In this document: in pieces, positions 42,691-52,579 of the stretch
How positions within the stretch are numbered: position 1 is the first letter of the stretch
How the letters are laid out: each line of letters starts with the position of its first letter
Source: Undaria pinnatifida
Lineage: Eukaryota > Sar > Phaeophyceae > Laminariales > Alariaceae
Assembly: GCA_012845835.1 (NCBI GenBank)
Contig: JABAKD010000021.1
Span: 5,408,477-5,472,476 of the forward strand
Length of the DNA: 64,000 bases
Direction: 5' to 3'
Program-made: the position numbers and the translations under genes
Notes under the pieces: generated by a model
The model's database searches: none
Told to the model about the DNA's origin: nothing
The model's input: only the letters and a program-made list of their open reading frames with translations

Positions 42691-43460
42691 TCCTGCTATT
42701 TACGGATAGATGTAAATGGGTAGATCCAATTTTGATCATTCAACATTGGATGCGGCAGCTGCAGCAGCAGTAGTCCATTAAAGGTATGTAGAGTAGATTG
42801 TCCAATTAATTTTTCAATCTTGTAACCCCCCCACCCCCCCCCCCCCCCCCCCGCTGAGCTTTTTTGTGATTTGTTTTAATACCTTAGCTATGAGTCGACA
42901 AATACCTGCTTGAACTCGTTTTGAAGCATAAAAATTCCAAAACATTCCTTTTTCAGGCGGCGAAGGACCGTTCGAGCAGTTGACAAATAGCACTCACTCG
43001 GCACTCGGCACTCGGTATCATTTCCCTCTTTTCAACCATTGCCGATCCAATTCCCAACCATTGCGGACTGCGCCTCGCGGCCATAGACCGACCCAACCAT
43101 CCGTGACCAAATTCTTCCCGGTCGAGCTACCGACCGTTTTCCCGAATATTTGCCCGACCGATTTCCCGATTAGGTTCATTGGCCGATTTCCCGACCACGT
43201 ACCCGCCCGATTTTCCCGACCTGTTTCCAACCCGTTCCATGATCCCGTCCCGTCCGGTGTCCAGCCAAGAAATGGTGGACTTCCGTCCATTCCCTTCAGC
43301 CAAATGGTTTCCCGCTATCCCGTCCCATTCCCTTCCCACGGTAGGCAACCGGGAACCTTTTCCCATATCATCGCTCGGGAAGACCCAAACAAGAGTCCGC
43401 CGGCGGCGGGCAAAACGGTTACCATCCCGTTCCGGCCGGTGCCTCCGATACCGCGCGTAC
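42691..43460 (-). repeat. Spacer followed by a CCCGACC/GGTCGGG-rich degenerate repeat
   Basis: Up to 43020 there is a C-run of about 19 (42834-42852) and a triple CACTCGG. From 43050 to 43350 the plus strand carries repeated CCCGACCGATTTCCCGAT-type words, the reverse complement of the 32.5-kb minisatellite. The 201-codon plus frame 42980-43585 reflects this repeat. No gene is called. Confidence 0.55.
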
Positions 43461-43469
43461 TCTTCGAAT

Positions 43470-43863
43470 ATCATGGTCTTAACTCCAAAAACTTCAAGGA
43501 CTTCTGCTTTGAGATCGTCAATAAACCAGGTTCTTGTCTCGGGAATAGTGTCAACGAGCGTACCATCGCCTGCCATCGTTATTGATGGCTACAAGTTTGC
43601 CCAGGTCCTAGCAAAACCAGTCACATCTCTCTTTACGGCCTACCGCAAAACTTTCACCCACGTGCACTACTGCAATGACAACGGAGACAGACCCTTCTGT
43701 TTAATGAATCTAAAAACGCAGGGATTCGCACGGCTCTGCTCAAAACTAGACTCTTCAGACACGGCCGACTAGGTGTTTTGTGCCAAGACCTCAACGGTTG
43801 CTTCAGACCGTACAGACTACGATTAAGGCGTACTACTCTATTTACCAGATGAATCTCCAAAGC
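43470..43863 (-). pseudogene. Ty1/copia reverse transcriptase fragment
   Basis: On the minus strand NRVVRLNRSLYGLKQPLRSW (about 43840-43780) is the conserved SLYGLKQ block of Ty1/copia RTs. It is followed in other frames by ANPCVFRFIKQKG (the D-P-C-V-F block), SFAVGREERCDWFC (after the expected but lost Y/V-x-D-D box), VAINNDGRRWYAR and HYSRDKN. The order and spacing are right for about 130 residues of the RT palm, with at least two frameshifts and a stop. The rest of the element is missing, so this is an isolated relic. Confidence 0.78.
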
Positions 43864-44090
43864 CCTTTAGCATACGCATCAAAACAACATCATTCACCTC
43901 GTTCTGCATAAACGCCTGTCGTTGTACATCAAAATGACACAGATATAACTGCAACTCGCATGCCAGTTATTGATAACTGGTACCTGTGCTGACTGATTAA
44001 CATTCTTGAACTTCGGTGAACAACCATCTGTCGACGTGGATTGACCTGTCTGATAATACGTACCAGGTATCTGGCACCTGGTATACAATC
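43864..44090. other. Spacer, nothing recognised
   Basis: Contains GGTACCTGTGCTGACTG and CCAGGTATCTGGCACCTGG phrases (local dyads) but no gene. Confidence 0.35.
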
Positions 44091-44640
44091 AATGTCGCCG
44101 ACCTATACCCTTAATGAGGACACACAAACCGTAATACGCGCGATCAGAGTATCACACCCAGCTTGCAAATATGAGTTTCGACGAAAATCTTGATCTCACA
44201 GCTGGATGGAGTGTATTTTCATTTGTAATAATATTATAAAAAATGAAAATACACTTCAGCTGTCTGTGAGATCGAAGATTTCGTCGAAAGTCATCTTTGC
44301 AAGCTGTGTGTGATACTCCGATTGCGCGTATTACGAGTTGTGTGTCCTCATTAAGGATATAGGTCGGCGACTCCCCTTACAACTACAGTGTAGCTATCAG
44401 GGTCAACAGGGTGATTTTAGTCAGTCTGTGCGCGGAAACTATAAAACCCGTTTCTGAGGGGGACAAAATCTTACAGCTGTGGAGGGAAATGTATCATTTC
44501 ATCAAGTGAATCCTGTAAGTCGAATAACCGGTGAGGGGGGGGGGCGGAGTTTTGAAGGACGTGGGGGCCTGGTTTTGATCAAAAGCGAGCGGGTTTGGAG
44601 GGGGGGGGGGGGGGGGGGGGGGGGCGAACCATCAGGGCAA
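44091..44640. mobile_element. Family T head-to-head pair
   Basis: 44091-44216 is family T in minus orientation and 44240-44640 in plus orientation. Their AAAATACACT termini face each other across an AT-rich, self-complementary centre (TAATAATATTATAAAAAATG). The plus arm runs through all consensus blocks to a poly-G run of 25 (44600-44624) after GATCAAAAGCGAGCGGG. Such a structure can fold into a long hairpin. The ORF at 44479-44745 across the G-run is not a gene. Confidence 0.75.
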
Positions 44641-44907
44641 TCAGAATTTCTGCAGAAAAAAGTTAATAGCGGTGTCTTGTCAAACGTAGAGAGTAGGAAG
44701 CCTATGGATTTTTTTTTGTCGTTTTCAAGCAAGCGGTTGCGTTGACATATACAACAATGCTCTTGATGTAAAGGAAATGAGCACCACGCAGCGATCATCT
44801 ACTACACGCTAGTGCATGTTTTCATGAGCACCACTAACAAGAGCACCAGACATGGACGCGACATCTACAGGACCACAACATCTTCGACGACAGTGGGGGA
44901 GAAAACA

Positions 44908-45600
44908 GGGCGTATAATCGTACACTAGATAATAACAACAATGTGAAAAAGAAGTACAGACAGTTATGTTAACACTGCGGTAGACCACACTACCAACCAA
45001 ATACGCAGGGTATTTCTTGCCTCCGGCCGTTTGCATGATCGCCTGACAACCTCTACCAAACGAGGTAGCATATGCCTAACAAAGTAAAGTCACCCTCGAT
45101 TTCAATAGTGGTGACATCGCATGCCCACGTCACCTCGCTTGGTGTATTTGTAAGATGTACCTCTGTCTTGGATTTTGCGACCTTAGAGCCCCACATCGGC
45201 ACGGCGAAAATCATGGGCGTAAAATCGTATAAGTGAGACAATAATAATGTGAAAAGGAGATAAAGACAGAGACGCTAAAATTGCGGTAAACCGCACTACC
45301 AATTTATTACATAAGGTATTCCGTATATATACCGTCTGTATGATCGCCTCCCAACCTATGCCAAGCGAAGTATGACCAACGAAGTAACGTAGTTGAGCGC
45401 GTGTACACTAAGCGTTCCTTTCAAAACAACAACGATTCGCATCTCTCCGTGTCGTTCTCACTGACGGTAACTTTGCATGACCACATCATCTCGCCTGTTG
45501 TATTTGGCAATATGCATCTCTTTCTTATATTTAGCGATGTCAGAAAAAAATGGTATCTACATGATTGTAGTGTCGACCAATACCTTGATTTTAATATTTT
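44908..45600 (-). pseudogene. Two tandemly duplicated exon-like frames
   Basis: A segment of about 300 bp is duplicated (44908-45190 and 45215-45545; shared GCGGTAGACCACACTACCAA-like, GCATGATCGCCT and TTGGTGTATTTGTAAGATG-like blocks). Both copies hold a related minus-strand frame. Copy 1 reads AKSKTEVHLTNTPSEVTWAC then DVTTIEIEGDFTLL. Copy 2 reads NIRKRCILPNTTGEMMWSC then KVTVSENDTERCESLL. The shared pattern (L-x-N-T-x-x-E-x-x-W-x-C-x-V-T) in frame, in both copies, suggests selection on a beta-rich extracellular-type module before or after duplication. No splice sites are certain and no family is recognised. Confidence 0.42.
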
Positions 45601-45609
45601 ACGTGACCT

Positions 45610-46374
45610 AAACCTCTTGAAAACCCTGCCCCCCCCCCCCCCCCCCCCCCCCCCCGGCCTTTTTTTTTCCCCTCGATTCCTCTTGCTTAAACACCCCACC
45701 TACTATCGAAATCCGCCAGAGTAATAAACACTTCCACGCCCTGGATATCGCCTCGTTATCGTTTCAGAGCCGTAAATGCCGCTGCTGCAATTCCCACCCA
45801 CCCCCGCCCCCAACGCCCCCTCCTTCCCCACCACCCGCAATATCGCCTAGATCTAGCACCACGCGTATAGCGAACCCCTACATCTATGCGACCTAAAGCC
45901 CTTCCCCCCCGCCCCCGCCCCCTCCAGCCACATTCCCCCCCCCTCCCCCACAAGAAATATTTGTTGTTTCCACGCACAAATTGACCTGCACCACCCGTTC
46001 CCTCCCCCCCCTTTCCTCCTCCCGCCCCCCTTTTGATCAAAATCAGGCCCCCACGTCCTTGAAAAATCCGCCCTCCCCTCACCGGTTATTCGACTTACAA
46101 GATCCAGTTGATAAACAGATGCATTTCCATTCACAGCTGTAAGATTTTGTCCCCCTCAAAACCGGGTTTTATAGTTTCCGCGCACAGACTGCCTAACATC
46201 ACCCTGCTGACCCTGATAGCTACACTGTAGTTGCAAGGGGAGTCGCCGACCTATATCCTTAATGAGGACACACAAGCCGTAATACGCGCGATCGGAGTAT
46301 CACACACAGCTTGCAAAGATGAGTTTCGACAAAGTCTTCGATCTCACAGCTTGAGTGTATTTTGATTTTTATAA
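45610..46374 (-). mobile_element. Family T repeat, minus orientation, long copy
   Basis: Reading the minus strand from 46374: AAAATACACTCAAGCTGTGA, ATTAAGGATATAGGTCGGCG, GGGTCAGCAGGG, GCGCGGAAACTATAAAACCC, GGATTTTTCAAGGACGTGGG. An internal part follows with CATAGATGTAGGGGTTCGCT, a TGCAGCAGCGGCAT segment and CTGGCGGATTTCGATAGTAG, ending near a 27-base C-run (45629-45655; poly-G on the element strand). This and the copy at 46660 define the interior of the family. Confidence 0.75.
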
Positions 46375-46659
46375 TTTATCGGGGAACTTCGGCGAAACGT
46401 GCATTAACGCACGTCCCTCGGCTACACCCCCCTTCCCCCCCCCTCCCCGCTAAATATTTTGCCAGGTACAGAGCAAGGAGTAGTCAGGCAATGTATCGGG
46501 TTCTATTGCTGAAATATCTAGCGGTCTGCGAGACACATGCTAATCATTGGCACTTGAAATTTGATGATACGTTGTACTGAAATATGAAGAATGCACCCCT
46601 CCCCCCCCCCTCGTCGCATTGCACGCAATGCCAAGTGTTAAGTTGGCAGGCTATAATAT
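46375..46659. other. Spacer between divergent family T copies
   Basis: Contains the short dyad GTGCATTAACGCACG (46401-46415), C-runs near 46433 and 46600, and no gene. Confidence 0.4.
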
Positions 46660-47310
46660 AATAAAAGCAAAAATACACTACAGCTGTGGTGATATTCAAT
46701 ATTTTGTCGGAACTCATCTTTGCAAGCTGTGTGCAATACTCCGATCGCGCGTATTACGGCTTGTGTGTCCTCATTAAGGATACAGGTCGGCGACTCCCCT
46801 TGCACCTACGATGTAGCTATCAGGGTCAACAGGGTGGTGTTGGGCAGTCTGTGCGCGGAAACTATACAACCCGTTTTTGAAAGGGACAAAGTCTTACAGC
46901 TGTGAATGGAAATGCATCAGTTTATGAAATGAATCCTGTAAGTCGAATAACCGGTGACGGGAGGGCGTTTTTTTCAAGGACGTGGGTGTCTGGGCTTGAT
47001 CAAGAAGAAGCGGGGAGGGGGAGGGCGGGACGGGCGAGGTAGCTCAATCTATGCGTGGAAACTATATATATCTTTGAAGGGGACAAATCTTACGGTCATG
47101 TATATCCTGTAAGTCGTACAACCAGTGAGGAGAGGGTGGAGCGTTCGAGGCGGGGAGGGGGGGGGTGGGGTGGGGGTTGAGGGGGGAAGGGGGGGGGGCG
47201 AAAGGGGTTTTAAAACATCTTCAGGTCCCATAGATGTAGGGGTTTGCTATACGCATGGTGCTAGGTCTACGCGATGGTGCGGGTGATGGGGAAGGAGGGG
47301 GCGTTGGGAG

Positions 47311-47357
<47 letters not shown>

Positions 47358-47560
47358 GAACTGCAGCAGCGTCATGGATGGCTCTAGAAATATAATGAGG
47401 TGAAAACAAGTGCGTGGAAGTGTGTTTTACTCTGGCAGATTTCGATGTTAGGTGGGGGATTTGAGCAAGAATAAGGAACAGAGGGAAAAAAATAAAAAAA
47501 GGACGGAAAGGATGGGGGGGGGGTGAAAGGGTTTTCCAGATATTTAGGTCACATATATAA
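46660..47560 (+). mobile_element. Family T repeat, plus orientation, near full length
   Basis: From AAAATACACTACAGCTGTGG through the TCATTAAGGATACAGGTCGG, CAACAGGGTGGTGTTGG and GCGCGGAAACTATACAACCC blocks. A second subrepeat (GTGGAAACTATATATATC, 47050) follows. The interior CATAGATGTAGGGGTTTGCT block, a 43-base poly-G run (47314-47356), CTGGCAGATTTCGATGTTAG and AGATATTTAGGTCACATATA complete it. Mirror of the copy at 45610-46374. Confidence 0.75.
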
Positions 47561-47569
47561 TATAAAAAT

Positions 47570-47830
47570 ACTCTCCAGCTGTGAGGTCGAAGATTTGGCC
47601 GAAACCCATATTTTGCAAGCTTGTGTGTGATGCTCCGATCGCGCGTATTACGCATAGCAAAACCCGTGGTGCTAGGTCTAGGTGATCGTGCGGGTGGTGG
47701 GGAAGGAGGGGGCGTTTAGGGGTGGGGGGGGGGGGCGACATGAATTGGAGCTACGACATGGATGGCTTGAAAGACAATGAGGTGCTATATGCCCCCGCCC
47801 CCTTCCCCTTATTGCATGCGATGCCAAGTA
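47570..47830 (+). mobile_element. Family T repeat, internally deleted copy
   Basis: Starts AAAATACTCTCCAGCTGTGA, keeps about 85 bp up to CGCGCGTATTACG, then jumps to the interior block (AAAACCCGTGGTGCTAGGTC) and its poly-G segment, ending in CATGGATGGCTTGAAAGACA. The element is directly adjacent to the previous copy. Confidence 0.68.
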
Positions 47831-48164
47831 TCTAGTGGGCAAGTGTTATATGCGTGGTGTACTAGTGCTTGTACTGGGCCTGTTTCGCCTAGGTTTGTGA
47901 GTGATGCTAATCTGCTGTTTTAGGTTAACTTACTTTAAGGTGAGCACTACTTCTACTACTACTTACTACACTACGAAGTACTGAAATATTATACACCAGA
48001 TATATAATAATAGTATTTATGGCATGATCAATGAATGCATTGACACTTTTATTTATCGCATGCAATACGACCGCACCGAAACTCGTACATTCATTATGGT
48101 TTGTCAACGCTGGTTAACTGGAGGTAAACGTTCCACGTGGGGAAGTATTTAATATTGGTAACTG

Positions 48165-48430
48165 GTGCTGGGTTCTTGAATGGAAGTCTGGCATGATACG
48201 ACGAGTAGCATTATATGTTGTTGGCTTTGATGCTTGGTTCTTGAATGGGAGCGAGCCTGGCTGGACGCCAACACTGACTGGTATTACTAGTGCTGGGTTC
48301 TTGCATGAAAGCCTGGCATGACACGAATATTTGTGGCGTTGATGCTAGGTCCTTAAGTTGGAGCCTGATTAGACGCGAGCACTGGGCCATGGTGGTATTA
48401 TAAATGCTTAGTTCTTGAGAATGAGATGGT
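48165..48430 (+). repeat. Minisatellite, about four units of 60-70 bp
   Basis: The phrase GCTGGGTTCTTGAATGGAAG and its variants (GCTTGGTTCTTGAATGGGAG, GCTGGGTTCTTGCATGAAAG, GCTAGGTCCTTAAGTTGGAG) recurs, each followed by a CCTGGCATGACACGA-like stretch. The flanks 47831-48164 and 48431-48604 show no gene. Confidence 0.7.
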
Positions 48431-48604
48431 AGAATTCGATTTTCTTCAGCAGTAGAGTGTGATGATAGTTACTACTACTCTCTACCGGTATTTATTTGAC
48501 ATCCTAAGCCCATGAGCTTTACAGGCTCTTGATTGTTGTGGCTTTTAGTCTTTGACGTAACCATGGTATCTATGTTGATATTTTGGTATTATTATAGACT
48601 AGAC

Positions 48605-49291
48605 TACAATAAAAATAAAAAAATACACTCCAGCTGTGAGGTCGAATATTTTGTCGAAACTCATCTTTGCAAGCTGTGTGTGATACTCCGATCGCGCGTA
48701 TTACGGCTAGTGTGTCCTCATTAAGGATATAGGACAGCAACTCCCCATGGAACTACAGCGTAGCTATCAGGGTCAACAGGGTGATGTTAGTCAGTCTGCG
48801 GGCGGAAACCTTAAAACCCGTTTCTGAGGGGGACAACATCTGACAGCTGTGAAAGGAATTGCATCAGTTTATCAAGGGTATCCTGTAAGTCGTATAACCG
48901 GTGAAGGGAGGGCAGAGTTTTTAAGGGCGTGGGGGCCTGGGTTTGAACAAGAGGGCGCGGGGGGGCGGTAGAACGGGCGGGTCAACTCAATCTGTGCGTG
49001 GAGCCTATAAATAAATCGTTGAAGGGGAAAAATCTGACGGTATTGGAAGGAATGCTCCAGTTTATCATGTATATCCTGTAAGTCATACAACCAGAGAGGA
49101 GAGGGCGTAGTGTTCGAAGGCGTGGGTGGGACGGGGGGGGGCAAAAGTGTTTCATCAGCATTAGGTCGCATAGATATAGGGGGTTTTACATATATATAGG
49201 CCACCCAGTAATACGCGGCATCGGAGTTTCGCACACAGCTGGCAAAGATGAGTTTCGACAAAATCTACGATCTCACAGCTGGAATGCACTA
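48605..49291. mobile_element. Family T element with both inverted ends
   Basis: The left arm begins AAAAATACACTCCAGCTGTG at about 48618 and runs about 470 bp through the consensus blocks and one subrepeat. The right end (49195-49291) is the inverted terminus, ending in AATCTACGATCTCACAGCTG. This is the clearest short, two-ended member, about 680 bp, and shows that the AAAATACAC ends are terminal inverted repeats. No ORF. Confidence 0.7.
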
Positions 49292-49790
49292 TATTTTTTC
49301 CATCAGTCCATTGAATTTTGCAGACTCTTGATTCTGGCTTTTAATTTTGATAATTAATGAGACGTTGCGTTGAGGTTGAGATATGAGAGTTTGTGCTGAG
49401 GTCGAGATTCCATTGAAGTTTTATTATTATTGTTGAATCTGATATTCAATGTTTTAATTAGAGGTTTGAAGTTTGTTTCAGTTTTGCATTTCACACACAC
49501 ACACACTTGTTTCAACCCCATTCGCCAGGTAGCTGATAACCGTTTGACTAGTCTAATAGGGCAGACGCTCCTAGTTCGGAGGTTATGGCAACTGAGTGCT
49601 GATTATCGGGTCGATGTTGAAGTCGTCGATTTGGCAGATTTTGTATTTGTCATTCATACTGAACTCTACCTCCTGTCGGAATGATATTTGGTTTTGATAT
49701 TTGGAGTTTGAGCATGATGACAAGGATTTGAGTACTTGGTTATCATGGTTTCAATCGCCGATATGTTTTGACGTCTGTCTGCATTTTCCC
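49292..49790. other. Spacer, nothing recognised
   Basis: T-rich DNA with a CACACACACACAC run at 49494-49506. No supported gene. Confidence 0.35.
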
Positions 49791-49794
49791 GTGC

Positions 49795-50225
49795 ACCTAC
49801 AAAGAAGGCTGCCGACGGTACGAGGCGTACGAGATGGTCATAAAACCGTCACGGAGTTTGTGTAGACAGCAGGGGTGTTTCTCCCCAGACACATTATATA
49901 TAGGCTCCTCGTTCAAACCCAGGGCCCCACGCCCTTCAAAACTCCGCCCTCCTCTCACCGTTTAGACGACTTACAAGATACCCTCGATAAGCTGATGATG
50001 CATTGTCTTCCACAGCTGACATATTTTGTCCCCCTCAGGAAAGGAGTTGTTAGTTTTCGCGCACAGACTGACTAACATCACTCTGTTGACCCTAATAAGC
50101 TACACTATCTGTAGTTCCGAGGTGAATCGCCGACGTATGTCTTTCACTAGGTAACACAACCCGCAATACGCACGATTGCAGTGTCGCACATAGCTTGCAA
50201 AGATGAGGTTCGACAAAATATGACA
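49795..50225. repeat. Repeat R fragment joined to a minus-oriented family T copy
   Basis: 49795-49915 matches the first part of repeat R (TACGAGGCGTACGAGATG and ACATTATATATAGGCTCCTC). 49915-50225 is family T in minus orientation, from the GGGCCCCACGCCCTTCAAAA block to AAAGATGAGGTTCGACAAAA, truncated before the terminus. Confidence 0.6.
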
Positions 50226-50240
50226 ACAAGGCTATGTTTT

Positions 50241-50530
50241 GGAGGGTTTGTGGATCCCGGTTAAGGATATGGGAGTCTAACAGAACTTCCAGAAGTTTCG
50301 GGTATACGGGTATGAAAGTGTTGCAGAACTTCCAAAAGCTGTAGGTATTGTAACACGGGGCGTGCAGAACTCACAGACGTTCCGGGTACGGGGTATGTAT
50401 GAATGTCCTACAAACCTAACAGAAGTTAGGGTACGGGTGTGAAAGTCTTACACAACTTCCGGAAGTTCCGGGTATTGTGGCACGGTCGTTCACAACTTAA
50501 AGAAGTTCCGGGTACGGGTAATACCCAGGT
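50241..50530 (+). repeat. Palindrome-based minisatellite, array 1
   Basis: Words built on AACTTCCAGAAGTTCCGGGT recur about every 40-45 bp, separated by ACGGGTATGAAAGTCTTAC or ATTGTGGCACGGTCGTTCA. The core is an inverted repeat, GAACTTC-CA-GAAGTTC. At least six diverged units are present. Confidence 0.72.
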
Positions 50531-50595
50531 AAATGCACACCTTCTCTGGGGGGAGTTCGATTTGAAGTGGAGAATTGCTTCTAACTTGCATCAGG

Positions 50596-50892
50596 ATGGC
50601 ATGTTCTGACTTGGCCAATGTCCCCGAGAGGCAGTATGTCCTAAAACTTCAAGAGAATAATGAATTATCGACCAAACCACCACCGAGAGAAGCGATAAAT
50701 CGTGAACCTCAACGAGTGTCGACCGGGGCAACAGCCGCGCTCACAGCCATACTGCGCTATGATCATGCCATAGCGCACCCCGGCTGTGGCGTTTCAAACC
50801 AAATAATGGCGTTCGCAAGCCCATATTGGCGACCACAGCTCGAGAAGCCAAGTGCCGCGGCGAAGAAGAAGCGAAACCAACAAAAACACTGA
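50596..50892 (+). CDS. Hypothetical small basic protein, 98 residues, between two repeat arrays
   Basis: The first ATG in the frame (50596) starts MACSDLANVPERQYVLKLQE. The middle is polar with LTAILRYDHAIAHPGC, and the end is strongly basic, QLEKPSAAAKKKRNQQKH, like a nuclear-localisation or nucleic-acid-binding tail. No family is recognised. It is bracketed by the two GAACTTC/GAAGTTC arrays (50241-50530 and 51300-51660), so it may belong to the same unit. Stretch 50893-51299 holds nothing else. Confidence 0.33.
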   Translation: MACSDLANVPERQYVLKLQENNELSTKPPPREAINREPQRVSTGATAALTAILRYDHAIAHPGCGVSNQIMAFASPYWRPQLEKPSAAAKKKRNQQKH

Positions 50893-51299
50893 AGATAGGT
50901 ACTTCTTCTGGACGTCGACGGTTGCGGCATCGCCGTCACGGCAGATCTATGTCCTATTCCGATCGCAAAAAACATTGACAATACTTGCACGCAATACGTG
51001 GTTTCCCGATAGACGCCAATTTCGTACCAGGTAGGTGTAGTATGTTTCCTCCGAATCGAATCGAACTCGATTCGATAAATAAAAGGATTTTTTTTTTTGT
51101 TCAAAGATTTCCTTCGTTCATATAACGGATAGAAACGAAAAATATGGACAGAACCTACAATAATAGATGCTACTTCGTATCATATACGATACGTGCTGCT
51201 ACTACTGTTGTACATTCGGTGTTCGGTTGGTTTCATGACGAGATATGACATAGTAACAGAATGCATAATACACTCTTTAAAGTTTGGGTTATTAAACCT

Positions 51300-51660
51300 G
51301 AATTAATGCATGTAGGCTCTCCGGGTATTGTAGCAACGGTATACCCGTACCCCGGGTAGTGTTTGTACCACAGTCTTACAGAAGCAACAGAAGCTCCGGG
51401 TACGGTACGGAAGTGTCACAGAACTCACAGAAGTTCCGGGTATTGTGGCACGGGCGTATATAACTCACATACATTACAAAAATGATATACCCGTACCCCG
51501 GGTATTTGTGGCACTGGCGTACAGAACTTCCAGAAGTTCCGGGTACGGGCATGAGTGTCATACACAACTTCCAGGAGTTCCCGATACGGGTATGAATTCC
51601 TACAAAACTCACGGAAGTTCTTTGCACGGTGATACCCAAGAAAAATACCCCACGTATGGT
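51300..51660 (+). repeat. Palindrome-based minisatellite, array 2
   Basis: Same family and orientation as array 1: AGAACTTCCAGAAGTTCCGG at about 51516, ACAGAACTCACAGAAGTTCC at 51418, and ATACCCGTACCCCGGGTA words twice (about 51331 and 51486). Units are more diverged than in array 1. Confidence 0.7.
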
Positions 51661-51681
51661 TTCTGCGTACCAATCTTGACT

Positions 51682-51872
51682 ATTCGATCTCACAGCTGGA
51701 GTGTATTTTTACTTTTATAGTACTATACGATAGACTAGACTACTAGAGACCTCAGTCGGTCCCCACTAAAACTTCATCTTTATATTATAAAAAATGAAAA
51801 TACACTCCTCCAGCTGTGAGATCGAAGATTTCGTCGAAACTCATCTTTGCAAGCTGTGTGTGATCTTTATAT
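51682..51872. repeat. Two family T terminal fragments
   Basis: 51682-51716 is the last 35 bp of a minus-oriented copy (TCGATCTCACAGCTGGAGTG). 51786-51872 is the first 85 bp of a plus copy (AAATGAAAATACACTCCTCC, then AGCTGTGTGTGATC). Between them are TAGACTAGACTACTAG words and the beginning of repeat R copy 3, so these termini are nested in or near that repeat. Confidence 0.65.
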
Positions 51873-52035
51873 TATCTTAAATAAATATATACTGGTGTTC
51901 TATATTCTACTTTGTTTTTGTTTACATGTACCAGTGTTCTCCTATATTCTACTTTGTTTTTGTTTACATGTACCCCTTCCGTGAGGCCATGAGAACCCAC
52001 CCGTGAAGTCATCCTAGTCCGAGCACCTACCAGTG
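51745..52035 (+). repeat. Dispersed repeat R, copy 3
   Basis: Contains GACCTCAGTCGGTCCCCACT, a duplicated CTATATTCTACTTTGTTTTT-GTTTACATGTACC unit (two copies 51 bp apart), CCTTCCGTGAGGCCATGAGA and CACCTACCAGTGGTGGATCT. These match copy 1 at 31.94-32.1 kb with the family T fragment inserted. Confidence 0.62.
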
Positions 52036-52320
52036 GTGGATCTCGACAACTATAATATCCAACGTCCAAGTTATTCATGCCTGTGTCTCTATCGGGTTTG
52101 TTTTCAACACCCCCGTGCCGACCACAGCCGCCGTGTCCGCGGCGTGCAGTGCACCATCCAACGGTTTCGCGCGTTGCTGGTCACGTCGCACTTTTCGTGT
52201 CGTCCATCGCTATTTTTTTCAGAGTTGCGTTATTTTAGAGTTGACGGTGCCCTGCTGAAGGCTGTGGATTCTGTCGAAAGTCGTAGTCGTCACGAGGGCT
52301 ACCTGGTGAGGTGGTGTTGA
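52033..52320 (+). CDS. Hypothetical frame with a faint chromodomain-like end, cut by a MITE
   Basis: The plus frame of 95 codons ends with LRYFRVDGALLKAVDSVESR then SRHEGYLVRWC and a TGA. The last part resembles the first strands of a chromodomain (V-x-x-V-x-x-x-R-x-x-x-x-x-Y-L-V-R-W). The M2 MITE begins 13 bp after the stop. Alternatively CTGGTGAGG at about 52304 is a splice donor and the exon ends before it. The upstream half of the frame has no recognised sequence. The assignment is tentative. Confidence 0.28.
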   Translation: MVDLDNYNIQRPSYSCLCLYRVCFQHPRADHSRRVRGVQCTIQRFRALLVTSHFSCRPSLFFSELRYFRVDGALLKAVDSVESRSRHEGYLVRWC

Positions 52321-52332
52321 ACTTCAGACAAC

Positions 52333-52579
52333 GGCTACGTACGGTACGATGGGGGCGGCATTTTTTTGGGCTCATTTTTCTTTCCGGGAGCCTAGCGTTA
52401 CTCGCACGAGTGGTTCGTAACGCTTCGTACTATTGTTGGGTTTCGTGATGTGCACCGCCAGCCTGTAAATCGTCGTTACGCGGTCGCCGACACAACATTA
52501 CTACAGCAGCAGTAGATAGATCATTTTTATGCGGATGAAAATCAGTAGGGAAAATTGTGGTGCCCCCTACACCGTAGTC
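52333..52579. mobile_element. MITE family M2, copy 4
   Basis: Left GGCTACGTACGGTACGATGG and right CCCCTACACCGTAGTC are diverged M2 termini. One subterminal ACTCGCACGAGTG palindrome is at about 52403. Length is about 247 bp. Confidence 0.62.

Noticed and set aside
41382-47356. Poly-G/poly-C tracts as telomere or rDNA-like sequence
   Set aside because: The runs are homopolymers inside dispersed repeats, with no telomere unit such as TTAGGG arrays and no rRNA sequence nearby.
47221-47655. Poly-Pro minus frame (144 codons)
   Set aside because: The Pro run is the translation of the 43-base G-run in a family T repeat.
50241-51660. CRISPR array or heat-shock-element cluster
   Set aside because: Repeats diverge and spacers are themselves repeated. 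TTC/GAA spacing does not match a heat-shock element exactly because the third unit is one base off.
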